From positions 434,001 to 498,000 of the forward strand of contig NZ_FWFU01000001.1 of NCBI RefSeq assembly GCF_900172255.1: 64,000 nt of DNA, in the 5' to 3' direction. Each line of letters opens with the position of its first letter. The stretch's first letter is position 1. Below, in pieces: positions 8,303-16,462 of this stretch. The notes beneath the pieces were generated by a model. It made no database searches. It was not told the origin of the DNA and worked only from the letters and a program-made list of their open reading frames with translations. Source of the stretch: Roseovarius halotolerans (lineage in GTDB: Bacteria > Pseudomonadota > Alphaproteobacteria > Rhodobacterales > Rhodobacteraceae). The position numbers were made by a program, and so were the translations under genes.

Positions 8303-8511
8303 TGGCGAACAAGACCATGGCCGAAGGTGCAATTCCAAACATCACGACTGCAAGGGCCTTGGGAGACGTTCCTCAGGAACGCCAATGCCTGCGATGCGAT
8401 ACCTCGTTCTTGAGCGAAGGTTTCGGAGAACGGATTTGTCGACGTTGCAAGGGGTCGAACGCCTGGCGAAGCGCGGTGCCCGTCGGTTCGGGCGCATCGC
8501 GCAAACGCTGA
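8302..8511 (+). CDS. Small zinc-ribbon protein
   Basis: 69 residues. The centre carries CLRCDTSF and, twelve residues after its second Cys, ICRRCKG, a four-cysteine CxxC-x15-CxxC arrangement expected to bind zinc. The basic C-terminus (GASRKR) would suit nucleic-acid or ribosome contact. Its ATG overlaps the stop of the 177-residue hypothetical gene, which argues for a shared role. I know of similar short FxSEGFGERIC-type proteins in Rhodobacteraceae but of no assigned function. Confidence 0.7.
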   Translation: MANKTMAEGAIPNITTARALGDVPQERQCLRCDTSFLSEGFGERICRRCKGSNAWRSAVPVGSGASRKR

Positions 8512-8731
8512 TCTGTATCGGCGCGCGAGCCATCTACCCCAAAGGCGGTCTCAGACGGCTTCGGACGCATCTCGGTCAGAGCATGGTAACTGCCATTTCT
8601 GTCATTCCAAGGCCGCGTCACCTAGCCAGAGCGTCGTCGCGGTTCAGCCGGACATCTGATCTTGAGTAGTGTCGGCGCTCCGCGTTGAAGAGGTCCTCTG
8701 CTTCAGGCTGGCCGGGCGTTTTCTATCGGCT

Positions 8732-9883
8732 TCAATACCCGCTCAGATTGGCCAAGAGCCCATTGGCGAGTTCGGTCATCGCATAGGCAGAAGCGAAATC
8801 GAACTGGTTCATCGATACGAACACCGCCGTTCCATGCTCGGGCGCGAAGGCAATGTAGGACATCTGTCCCTGCAATGCGCCCGCCTTTTGCAGGACGAAG
8901 GGCCGCTCGGCATCTGAGGCCATGGCAACCCAACCGAGCCCCATCGCATCCATGCGCCCGGATTCGTCCATAGCGAGGACTGTTTTCATCCCGTCGCGTT
9001 GCACATAGACCGCATGATCGAGAAAGCGCACCTCTTTGTCCGGCCCGCCGTGATCCAGGTGCCATTGCATCCAGCGCAAGAGATCGCTGGCGGTGCTACG
9101 CAGCCCACCCGACCCCGTGATAACGCTGCCTGAGGGAACATCGGGAAGTGGCGAACCATCGGGTGCATGTCCCGTCATCAGGCGATCCGCTGTCGCCTCG
9201 ATGAGATCGAAACCGGTATCCGTCATGTCGAGCGGGCGGGTTATCCGTTCGTCCAGGAGATCAGCATAGGGCATGCCACCGGCGTCGGACAGCGCCGCCG
9301 ATAGCAGATCGAAGCCGAAGTTCGAGTAGGCGATGCTGCTGCCGGGCTCGAATTGCAGTTGCTCGGTTTCCAGCCATTTGGCGAAAGCGTCATGAGTTAT
9401 CGTGGCGAAAGGATCCTTAGGCGGGCTCTCGGCGCGCGGCACCTCGCGCGGCAAGCCTGCGGAATGCGTGACCAGATCGATCAGGCGAATGGGCGGGTGC
9501 TTGGCGACGGCTTCTCCCAGTCGTCCGTGCAGGTACCCGCCAACCGGATCGGTGAAGCCCACCTCGCCGCGTGCCACTGCATGGGCAAGCATTTCCCCGG
9601 CAAAGACCTTCGTTATCGAGCCGATACGCAGGATTGTGTCAGCGTCCGGCGTGATGCCGTTTCCAAGCTGCGTTTCACCGAAACCCATGATCGATGTCTC
9701 GCCGCCTCTCACCGCTCCCAGGATGAGTCCTGGCGCGTCGGATTGCAGGTGAAGGATCGTGCCATTGAAAGCGACCGCCTCATCCAGAAGAGCATCGGCA
9801 TGGGCAATACTCATCGGCGTCGAACAGACGAGCCATCCCAGCGCGACGGCTTTCAAGCTCCCGGTGAAGTTTACTTTCAACAT
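8732..9883 (-). CDS. Exported serine hydrolase, beta-lactamase/class C PBP-like fold
   Basis: 383 residues. ATG 9883 is chosen because GGAGGAC precedes it and it opens a signal peptide (cleavage after SIAHA). The active-site set of the family is visible: SITK (Ser and Lys) at about residue 75, the YSNFG motif, and a C-terminal HGTAVF stretch standing in for the KTG motif. It probably acts in the periplasm on an ester, amide or peptidoglycan-type substrate; real beta-lactamase activity is not implied. It stands alone, just outside the left border of the integrated element. Confidence 0.85.
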   Translation of the reverse strand: MLKVNFTGSLKAVALGWLVCSTPMSIAHADALLDEAVAFNGTILHLQSDAPGLILGAVRGGETSIMGFGETQLGNGITPDADTILRIGSITKVFAGEMLAHAVARGEVGFTDPVGGYLHGRLGEAVAKHPPIRLIDLVTHSAGLPREVPRAESPPKDPFATITHDAFAKWLETEQLQFEPGSSIAYSNFGFDLLSAALSDAGGMPYADLLDERITRPLDMTDTGFDLIEATADRLMTGHAPDGSPLPDVPSGSVITGSGGLRSTASDLLRWMQWHLDHGGPDKEVRFLDHAVYVQRDGMKTVLAMDESGRMDAMGLGWVAMASDAERPFVLQKAGALQGQMSYIAFAPEHGTAVFVSMNQFDFASAYAMTELANGLLANLSGY

Positions 9884-10368
9884 TTCGTCCTCCCTTCTGA
9901 AGTTTGCTGCCTCAATGCAAACGCTGCAGTGATAGGAACAAGGCACCGTCAAACGCCAGCGATGCCGCGACCCGGGTTTCTGATTTCTTCATGATGTGTC
10001 CTGTCGACACCGCGCTGCGTGTGGAGCGGCTTGGAGTGTGCCAGAACCGCGAATTCATCGCGCTGCGGTGACCTGCTACTGAACTTTCACCCCCGCGGTC
10101 AGGCGATGGTGCCAGACGAATTCGTGCCAGTCTCAGCCAGGTCAGGGGGAACTGCCCCTTATGCCCGAGATTACCTCGACAAATGGGTGAAGGATACTGA
10201 AGCGACCTGTGTCCGTTGCCGAAGAATTGCCTCACCGAGCCGCGCGTCGTTTCGCTGTCCTGGCGTTGCGCTAGTCAGCTGTCGTTGAAGAACAGATGTG
10301 TTTGGAAGCCTGTCTCCGGCCGGTAGAGAACAATGCTAAGCCATTAGTTACCATAAATAATTTGATGG
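9884..10368. other. Intergenic stretch left of the integrated element, no gene seen
   Basis: About 485 bases. Short open frames on both strands lack a ribosome site and coding composition. The right end becomes AT-rich (ACCATAAATAATTTGATGG) directly before the attachment repeat. Confidence 0.4.
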
Positions 10369-10386
10369 TGGCGGAGGAGGTGGGAT
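10369..10386. repeat. Left attachment site (18-bp direct repeat of tRNA-Ser 3' end)
   Basis: Identical to 15248-15265. It corresponds to the tRNA acceptor strand and part of the T arm, read on the minus strand. Homology stops on both sides of the 18 bases. Confidence 0.88.
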
Positions 10387-10436
10387 GCTCCGCGTGGCGG
10401 CTCCAAAGCACTTATTTGCTTGAATAACAGAAGGTT

Positions 10437-10469
10437 GGTGTGTGAGGCGTGTGTGGAAACCGTGTGTGG
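10437..10469. promoter_or_regulatory. GT-rich direct repeats, candidate integrase arm-binding sites (left)
   Basis: CGTGTGTGG occurs at 10448-10456 and 10461-10469 (13-bp period), preceded by a degenerate copy at 10437-10445. A pair of GTGTGTGG motifs with the same 13-bp period lies inside the right end of the element. The repeats sit between the left attachment repeat and the integrase start codon. Confidence 0.5.
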
Positions 10470-10477
10470 AGGAGCCT

Positions 10478-11758
10478 ATGCCTCGTTATCTGGAGAAGCG
10501 TCGACGGCGCTGGTACGCAAAGCTGGACATCCCGCGCCAGCTGAGACCTGCATTCGGTGGTCGTCCTCGTTTCATTGAGAGCTTGCAGACGGAGAGCCTG
10601 ACCGAAGCCGAACGGCGTTGTCCAATTCTCATTGCCAAATGGAAGGCAGAAATCGAGGTCGCACGTACTGGAGACACTGCGCCACTCCAGCACCTTCGGG
10701 AGAAAGCTAAGGGGTGGCGTGATCTGTTGGATGACGCCTCAAACGACGATTGGCCCAAGTATGAGATGATCCTTCAAGACGAAGCGGAGCAGGTGGAAAG
10801 GCAGCACGATGGGGCTGGGCTCGCACTCTACAAGGTTGCTACGCGGCAATGGGTCGAGACGAGTGAGAAGATTGAGGAATGGCTGGCTACGCTCGACAAC
10901 GAGCCGAAGAGCATCGATATGAAACGGTCTGACCTGAAGAGGTTGTGCGCACGTTTCAAGACGACGAGGAGGGTGAGCAAGAAAGCCGTTCAGCGCTGGG
11001 CCCTTCACTTGCAGCACGAGGACGGGCTGAAACCCCAGACCGTGCGTCGTATCATGTCAGCATGTCGAGGGTACTGGAGCTACCTTCAACGTCTCGACGT
11101 GGTTGCTGATGACGTCGATCCTTTCCATGCAGTTGTGCCCGCCAAGAAGAAACTGTCCAAGCGAGACGTTGCCAATAAACGGAGAGCGTTTCAGCCGAGT
11201 GACGTGGTTGGGTTGCTGAGACAGGCCGCCAACAAGGGCGACCGAGACCTCGTGCGATTGATCTGGTTAGGCATGTGGACGGGATGTCGAATTGAGGAGC
11301 TTTGTGCGCTTGGCGTCCATCACGTCGAGCAAGACCGCTTTTGGATCGAAGACGCGAAGTCAGAAGCCGGTTGGAGAGAGGTTCCCATCCATAGCCAGTT
11401 GCGCGAAACGATGGCCCATCTTCGAGATAACAGCACAGACGGATACGTCTTGTCTGGGCTAACTCGGAACAAATATGCGGACAGGTCAAACGCAGTAGGA
11501 AAACGCTTCGGTCGGTTGAAGGCATCTCTCGGGTATGGCCCAACGCAGGTCTTCCATTCGATCCGTATGACAGTCACGACCCAACTCGACGCAGCAGGAG
11601 TGCCCGAAGCCGTGAGCGCTAGGATTGTTGGGCATGACATTCCAACGCTGACGTATGGGCTCTACTCGGCAGGGGCACCATTTGACGTGAAGCTGAACGC
11701 TCTGGAGGCTCTGTCGTACCCAACTCAAGACTTCGACACTAAGGTCATGCACGACTGA
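10478..11758 (+). CDS. Tyrosine recombinase (phage-type integrase)
   Basis: 426 residues from ATG 10478, chosen for the GGAGGAG site five bases upstream. An N-terminal arm-binding and SAM-like core-binding region covers about residues 1-215, and the catalytic domain the rest. Catalytic residues are visible in order: Arg in WTGCRIEEL, Lys in the EDAKSEAGWREV strand pair, HSIR (His and Arg), His in VGHDIPTL and the nucleophile Tyr in YGLYSAG. The gene lies 92 bp from the left attachment repeat and presumably catalyses insertion into and excision from tRNA-Ser. All catalytic positions look intact, so the enzyme may be functional. Convergent with the serine recombinase. Confidence 0.93.
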   Translation: MPRYLEKRRRRWYAKLDIPRQLRPAFGGRPRFIESLQTESLTEAERRCPILIAKWKAEIEVARTGDTAPLQHLREKAKGWRDLLDDASNDDWPKYEMILQDEAEQVERQHDGAGLALYKVATRQWVETSEKIEEWLATLDNEPKSIDMKRSDLKRLCARFKTTRRVSKKAVQRWALHLQHEDGLKPQTVRRIMSACRGYWSYLQRLDVVADDVDPFHAVVPAKKKLSKRDVANKRRAFQPSDVVGLLRQAANKGDRDLVRLIWLGMWTGCRIEELCALGVHHVEQDRFWIEDAKSEAGWREVPIHSQLRETMAHLRDNSTDGYVLSGLTRNKYADRSNAVGKRFGRLKASLGYGPTQVFHSIRMTVTTQLDAAGVPEAVSARIVGHDIPTLTYGLYSAGAPFDVKLNALEALSYPTQDFDTKVMHD

Positions 11759-11804
11759 GACCGGCTCCGGTTGCGTAAGCCTTTCCCAGCCGCTTCTGCG
11801 ATTG

Positions 11805-12350
11805 TTAGTCGCCTAATACGCGGTACACGGATGTTCTTGCGATGCCGAGCTTGTTCGCGATTGCTGTAGCCCCCAGCCCCTCAACGTTCCGCAAGCGCCT
11901 TACTTCCTCGACGTCGATAGACGGCCTGCGGCCTTTGTAGACACCTTTGCTCTTGGCCTTGGCGATCCCTTCCATCTGGCGTTCCTTCCTGAGGTTTGTC
12001 TCGAACTCAGCGAACACACCCAGCATTTGGAAGAAGGCCTTCCCTGCTGCACTGCTGGTGTCCACGGGTTGTTCTGTGGCCTTCAAAGCCACGCCCTTCG
12101 CCTGAAGCTCTGTGACGATGCTAGAGAGGTCATCCATCGAGCGGGCCAATCGGTCAAGACGTGTCACAACCAGCGTGTCGCCGTCTCTCAGGAACTCCAG
12201 CAGGGTCTTCAGTTCTTCGCGGCCTCGACGACTAGTACCACTGACTTTCTCTTCCCTGATGACCTCACAGCCTGCAGCCTGCAGTGCCTTGCGTTGAAGT
12301 TCGAGGTCTTGGCTTGTGGTTGAGACGCGGGCATATCCATATGTCGGCAT
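11805..12350 (-). CDS. Serine recombinase (resolvase/invertase family)
   Basis: 181 residues. The N-terminal resolvase domain (1-140) has the catalytic Ser in YARVSTTSQD, the Arg pair in VTRLDRLARS and the usual long E helix. The C-terminal Hin-like DNA-binding helix-turn-helix spans about residues 145-181 (GLGATAIANKLGIARTSVYR). The length matches small resolvases and invertases. No inverted terminal repeats of a Tn3-like transposon are seen around it, so it may serve as resolvase, invertase or excision aid for the element itself. Short palindromes in its upstream region (for example 12468-12482) are possible binding sites. Confidence 0.92.
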   Translation of the reverse strand: MPTYGYARVSTTSQDLELQRKALQAAGCEVIREEKVSGTSRRGREELKTLLEFLRDGDTLVVTRLDRLARSMDDLSSIVTELQAKGVALKATEQPVDTSSAAGKAFFQMLGVFAEFETNLRKERQMEGIAKAKSKGVYKGRRPSIDVEEVRRLRNVEGLGATAIANKLGIARTSVYRVLGD

Positions 12351-12555
12351 GTTCTGTTGTCCTTTTTGGCTCTAGACCCTTAACCCATATTGTCCTGAAA
12401 TCGGCAAATCAACCCTAAAAGTACACTTGGGCTGTGTTGTCCAAGCGTCTTCTATGGGTATACTCAAATCGAACTTTTCGATCTGCCCAGATTTCTTGCT
12501 TCAGAAAACCTGTCCAGTTACCAACGGGCGGCAATAGAGCAAGCGAGGAGTTCAA

Positions 12556-12882
12556 GTGTCCAAGCTGTTGAATACTTCGATGATGCTCGTCATGACCGCG
12601 ACGAGTATCTCAGCGCAATCAGTAGAAATGATGATCCCAGATTGCCGCAAGGCACACAGCTATTGTGAGGCATATATCGAAGGCGCAGGACACGTTATGA
12701 TGGCCAATTGCCAAGTTGGTGGCGACGCTGGTCTGGCGATAGGCTGGTTCCCATCTCGAGCGGCAGGTCGACAAGCGTACTTGGACTGGGCAGCCGACAA
12801 TCGAAGCAAATGGAATGCCCCCTTTTTCTCTGGTGTTGCCCAAGCGCTGGCGGAAGCATTTCCGTGTTCATTGCAGCGATGA
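12556..12882 (+). CDS. Small exported protein, Rap1a/Tai immunity-like
   Basis: 108 residues starting at GTG 12556, with GAGGAG seven bases upstream. A signal peptide ends near residue 21 (ISAQS). The mature part has a CRKAHSYCEAYIEGAG stretch, a basic Trp-containing centre and the ending ALAEAFPC. This C..YI.G ... AL..AFPC pattern is that of the Rap1a/Tai family of periplasmic immunity proteins against type VI amidase effectors. Identity along the middle is low, so I hold the family call at moderate confidence. No effector gene is adjacent; if the call is right, this is an orphan immunity protein carried on a mobile element. Confidence 0.6.
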   Translation: MSKLLNTSMMLVMTATSISAQSVEMMIPDCRKAHSYCEAYIEGAGHVMMANCQVGGDAGLAIGWFPSRAAGRQAYLDWAADNRSKWNAPFFSGVAQALAEAFPCSLQR

Positions 12883-13079
12883 TCGCGAGTGGCTGTCACA
12901 GCGACAGCGCGAGCCAAGCAGATGGGGTTCAACGTGCTCTGCATCACTCATCATTCCCGCGTGTTGACTGCCACGGTATGGCCCGACGGGGGAAAAGAAA
13001 GCACTGCAGCATATGTATTCACCCGCTGAGATTTATGAGGTGTAGACCTCTTGGGTGCCATCTGCAGTGCCCTGCGGTT

Positions 13080-13859
13080 CTAGAACGGAAACTCTTCGCC
13101 GTCGACAAGGTCCGTCCTCCAGCGCTCGCCAAGGATTTCCGTTTTGCCTCCCAAGCGCTTCTCGAGCATCAAGGCCACCGCGTCGATCTGTAGGTCTCCC
13201 ATGTGGCCGATTTCCTTGCCGACCTTATCGTCGAGGCGCTGTGCCCGCTCACGGATGATTGCGTTCCAGTCTTCGTCGCTGAGTTCTTCCTGCTCTTGTC
13301 CTTTCAGCTGTGCTAATGCCGCCTTCCAAGTCTCAGGCAGCCATTCGTCGGCTTTCAATAGCTTTCTCCGCGTTCGGCGCATGTTGCCCACGGTTCCATC
13401 AGAAGCGCCCGTGTGCTTTGTCACATCCGCCTTGCTGTAAATGCTCTTTCCGTCATCAGCTGTCAGGCAGACCAGTCGCCATGCGGCATTGTTCTTCTCG
13501 GTCGCTGTCATCGGCAGTCGCGCCTTCGCGTTCTCGCTCAATGCGTGAAGACGGGCTGCTGTCTCTGGGCCCTCGAAGATCACAACCGGGATTTGTCGTG
13601 TTACACCGGCTCGCTTATAGGCTGCAAGACGATGGTGGCCGTCGATGACCACTAGTGCGCCGTTGGACGGGTCCTTCCAGACATCTAGAGGATCAACAGT
13701 CCTTTTAAGCTTAATCACACTGGCTATGTCTTCGACGTGGTGGTTTTCCACTTCCTTATCTCGATACTGGAAGACCTCAGGTCTAGTCCAAAGGTCCTTC
13801 AGCGGCACTTGGGTTCTCTTCACCCGCTTAAGTGCTTGTTGTTGCTTGATCATTTGCAA
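13080..13859 (-). CDS. ParB/sulfiredoxin-fold DNA-binding protein
   Basis: 259 residues. Residues about 15-105 match the ParB N-terminal domain, with the IDGHHRLAAYKRAG phosphate-binding motif. A helix-turn-helix-like segment follows at about 140-170 (KADVTKHTGASDGTVGNM). The C-terminal 90 residues are charged and helical. No ParA partner is present and the protein is not a canonical centromere-binding ParB. Stand-alone ParB-fold proteins on islands and phages act as nucleases, CTPases or regulators; which applies here cannot be told. It may help maintain or regulate the element. Confidence 0.75.
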   Translation of the reverse strand: MQMIKQQQALKRVKRTQVPLKDLWTRPEVFQYRDKEVENHHVEDIASVIKLKRTVDPLDVWKDPSNGALVVIDGHHRLAAYKRAGVTRQIPVVIFEGPETAARLHALSENAKARLPMTATEKNNAAWRLVCLTADDGKSIYSKADVTKHTGASDGTVGNMRRTRRKLLKADEWLPETWKAALAQLKGQEQEELSDEDWNAIIRERAQRLDDKVGKEIGHMGDLQIDAVALMLEKRLGGKTEILGERWRTDLVDGEEFPF

Positions 13860-14129
13860 TGGTCCGCTTGTTTCTTGTGTGAATCGGAGCGGTCCGCAGC
13901 CTATGCAGATTGCACGCCCTGAGGCTGCATACTCAAGTGATGGATTCAGCTACCCCTCAGGCAAGTATTGAAACCTGCCCAATGGGGAACCGAGCAACGG
14001 ACCAGCTGAAGGAATTGCTGGAGCTGTGCCTCAGTTGGAACTGGGGCTATCCAACTCCTCGACGTCGTCCACGTCGTCATTCCTTCAATGGTGGGGCTTA
14101 ATTGTCCGTTTGCGAAGTAATACGAGCAT
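13860..14129. other. Non-coding stretch inside the element
   Basis: 270 bases between the divergently placed start of the ParB-fold gene and the stop of the DUF4238 gene. A short plus-strand frame (13910-14101) has no ribosome site and no recognisable protein. It presumably holds the promoter of the ParB-fold gene. Confidence 0.4.
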
Positions 14130-15086
14130 CTATGATTGTTCGCCTCTGAGAAATCGGAGCCCTTTGGATAGGTCACTGGCTTCAGGGTAGCCATTGGGTG
14201 TCCAAAACTTCCACAGCGTATCTCGACCGAAAACGTGACGATTAGCGTTGATGATTATCTCGCTGTTTAGTTGCGCTACTGTCCCATCGGATACCTTAAG
14301 AAACTCTGGCGTCATGCGTTCAAAGGTACCGTAGATTGCTAGACTGGGTGCCAGTGGGAAGAACACGGCAGTTCCTATAAGCCCATGGCCGGGCGGCCTG
14401 AAGCGACCTTGATTGGCTCCATCTTCCCATGAGAGTATTACCGGATGGTCGCAGGTTACGAAGCTATTTGATGCTGTTGGTTCAAGTAGCGTCCAATTGC
14501 GTCGAGCCAGATAGGGCAGCACAACATCTATGGCTTCTAGTTCTTTCGTGACGAAATACGTTTGTTCAAATCCAATGTCATACTTCTCGGGGTCAAGTAC
14601 CTCTTTTATATCTTGGTACGAGACGTCTGATAAATCATACCCGGCATCGCGAGCTTTCTCTGTCATCCCGGACCATCCCCCTTCCGATTGGAGCGAAACT
14701 TGCATCGTCAAGCGAAGTGTCTCAGATGTGAATCTCTGAAACTCCTGTCTGGTTCGTTCGTTTCGAACCGAAAGAAGAGCAATCAAATTTAGCAGTAGGT
14801 TGAAGTCTTCGTCGGAACTGAAGCGTCGGTCGGCTACGATGGACTTGAGTGCGCCGTTGAAGTCAGCTTCCAGCTCCCCGAGAGCATCTTCTACGGCATT
14901 AGGTTCAACACCTTCGATCTCTACGCGGTTGAAGTCGCGCTTAGCGCCTACATTGCGGACGGAAGTGGGGAATGAGTGGCCGGTTTCAACATCAAAAGCC
15001 ACAACGCGAGCGTTGCGCTTAACTCCCTGTGCGAATTGCCTCAAATAGTATTGCGGTACTATGTGGTGATTAGCCTTTCTTCCCAT
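14130..15086 (-). CDS. DUF4238 domain protein
   Basis: 318 residues. It opens with HHIVPQYYLRQFAQG, the hallmark of DUF4238 proteins, whose paired His suggest a metal site. The rest follows the family: a helical middle with RNERTRQEF, then TASNSFVTCDHPVILS and a PLAPSLAIYG strand. There is no signal peptide or membrane segment. Base composition is clearly more AT-rich than the flanking chromosome, in line with transfer. The family has no settled function. Its place next to an attachment site in a small island makes a role in host-element conflict thinkable but unproven. Confidence 0.82.
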   Translation of the reverse strand: MGRKANHHIVPQYYLRQFAQGVKRNARVVAFDVETGHSFPTSVRNVGAKRDFNRVEIEGVEPNAVEDALGELEADFNGALKSIVADRRFSSDEDFNLLLNLIALLSVRNERTRQEFQRFTSETLRLTMQVSLQSEGGWSGMTEKARDAGYDLSDVSYQDIKEVLDPEKYDIGFEQTYFVTKELEAIDVVLPYLARRNWTLLEPTASNSFVTCDHPVILSWEDGANQGRFRPPGHGLIGTAVFFPLAPSLAIYGTFERMTPEFLKVSDGTVAQLNSEIIINANRHVFGRDTLWKFWTPNGYPEASDLSKGLRFLRGEQS

Positions 15087-15162
15087 TTCTGGAGGCTAAC
15101 CGATGTGGAATCAGGGTTAAAGCGACCGTGCGGTTGGCTTGTGCATCGGATGATGCTCTTAA

Positions 15163-15184
15163 TGTGTGTGGTATGTGTGTGTGG
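15163..15184. promoter_or_regulatory. GT-rich direct repeats, candidate integrase arm-binding sites (right)
   Basis: GTGTGTGG occurs at 15164-15171 and 15177-15184, a 13-bp period equal to that of the pair inside the left end and on the same strand. It lies 64 bp inside the right attachment repeat, upstream of the DUF4238 gene. Confidence 0.5.
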
Positions 15185-15247
15185 TGGCTTGTATGCTTGA
15201 TGGATAAAGATGTTTAAGTTCAAGTGCTTAACGGGCGGTCGTCTAGT

Positions 15248-15337
15248 TGGCGGAGGAGGTGGGATTCGAACCCACGGTACGCTTTCACGCACGCCGGTTT
15301 TCAAGACCGGTGCATTCGACCACTCTGCCACTCCTCC
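15248..15337 (-). tRNA. tRNA-Ser (anticodon UGA)
   Basis: 90 bases. Acceptor GGAGGAG pairs with CTCCTCC, the anticodon loop reads CTTGAAA, giving UGA, and there is a long variable arm as expected for serine tRNA. The T loop is GTTCGAATC, and CCA is encoded at 15250-15248. A TATAGG box 12 bases upstream (15355-15350) is a plausible -10. The 3' end is the insertion target of the element at 10369-15265 and remains intact. Confidence 0.97.
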
Positions 15338-15532
15338 GGTCCGCACTTCCCTATAGCCCGCGCAGCGATTCTGGAAGATGCTGATCTCAGGGGAATTCCG
15401 CCGAATGGTGCCTGCGCGCTTTTCTTGAAGCGGGCAAGGCGTTAGAATGTCGGCGCGCGGGCGGGTAGCCGCCTGCGTCACGATGGAACAAGGCCGGGAG
15501 AACCGGCACGCATCACAGGCAAGGGGTTCGGG

Positions 15533-16450
15533 ATGGGGCAGGTCGACATCGAGCGTTTGGACAAGGGCACAGCACGGGGGCTGAAAGGCGTGGTCGTGGT
15601 CACGGCGTCGCTGCTCATGCTGGGCGGTTGCCAGGAAATGGGCAAGATCAATCCTTTCAAATCAAGGCCCGACGCCAGCGAATCCGCAGCGGCACCCGCG
15701 GCCGACAGCACCTCCACCAAGCTGGTCGAGCGCGATGTCGAAGCGCCCGATGTGTTCCAGAAGACCGATATGGGCCTCTGGGATGGCCGCCCCTCGCTGG
15801 GCGGTGTCTGGGTCGCCCATCCCGATGTGAACGAACCCGAGCGCGTGATCATCCGCAACGCCGCCAATTCCAAATTCGTGATCGGCGCGCTGTTCCGGCG
15901 CGAGCGCGAAAATCCTGGCCCGGCCTTCCAGGTCTCGTCGGACGCCGCCGCCGCGCTGGGCATGCTGGCCGGTGCCCCGGCACAGCTCAACGTGACCGCG
16001 CTGCGCCGCGAGGAAGCCCCTGCGGAAACACCCGCCGAAGAGGCCGCCGCTGAACCGCTTGACGATCCCGCCGCGATCGAGACCTCCTCACTTGATCCGG
16101 TCGCGGGCGCTGCAGCGGCAATCGACGCCGCAGATGCCTCGATGCCCGCCGAATCCGCGCCAAGACCGGTATCGCCGCCGCCCGCCGCATCCGCGCCGCG
16201 CGCCCCTGCATCCTCGCTCGACAAGCCCTTCATCCAGATCGGCATCTTCAGCGTCGAGGAAAACGCCCGCAACACCGCCACCGCCATGCGTCAGAACGGC
16301 ATGGTGCCCACGGTCAAGAAGCAGACCACCCAGGGCAAGGATTTCTGGCGCGTGATCGTCGGTCCGGCCGCCAACAGCTCGGAACGCGGCATTCTCCTCA
16401 AGAAGATCAAGGGGGTCGGCTTTGCTGACGCCTATCCGGTAACCAACTAG
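15533..16450 (+). CDS. SPOR-domain lipoprotein
   Basis: 305 residues. After a cytoplasmic-type start and a hydrophobic segment comes a lipobox (MLGGC, Cys about residue 33), so it is probably an outer-membrane lipoprotein. The folded middle (about 75-155) resembles the beta-barrel part of RlpA-like proteins. An Ala/Pro/Glu-rich linker runs to about 225, and the final 75 residues form a SPOR domain (FIQIGIFSVEENARNTA), which binds denuded septal peptidoglycan. Its stop is 12 bases before a D,D-carboxypeptidase gene, the usual rlpA-dacA type pairing, so it likely works at the division site in wall remodelling. Confidence 0.85.
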   Translation: MGQVDIERLDKGTARGLKGVVVVTASLLMLGGCQEMGKINPFKSRPDASESAAAPAADSTSTKLVERDVEAPDVFQKTDMGLWDGRPSLGGVWVAHPDVNEPERVIIRNAANSKFVIGALFRRERENPGPAFQVSSDAAAALGMLAGAPAQLNVTALRREEAPAETPAEEAAAEPLDDPAAIETSSLDPVAGAAAAIDAADASMPAESAPRPVSPPPAASAPRAPASSLDKPFIQIGIFSVEENARNTATAMRQNGMVPTVKKQTTQGKDFWRVIVGPAANSSERGILLKKIKGVGFADAYPVTN

Positions 16451-16462
16451 ACCCGAGGCCCC

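Larger units (their letters stand above)
10369..15265. mobile_element. Integrative element inserted at the 3' end of tRNA-Ser(UGA)
   Basis: The 18-base sequence TGGCGGAGGAGGTGGGAT occurs at 10369-10386 and again at 15248-15265, where it is the last 18 bases (including CCA) of the tRNA-Ser gene. Directly inside the left copy lies a tyrosine integrase gene. This is the standard footprint of integrase-mediated insertion into a tRNA 3' end, with the tRNA kept intact at the right border. Cargo is small: serine recombinase, exported Rap1a/Tai-like protein, ParB-fold protein and DUF4238 protein. The cargo is visibly more AT-rich than its surroundings. No plasmid replication, conjugation or phage structural genes are present, so it is a minimal island or the remnant of a larger one. 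Confidence 0.88.

Noticed and set aside
9912..10288. Short frames on both strands left of the element
   Set aside because: No ribosome site, no coding composition, no recognisable protein.
11805..12350. Serine recombinase as part of a Tn3-like transposon
   Set aside because: No transposase and no terminal inverted repeats nearby; it is better explained as part of the tRNA-Ser element.
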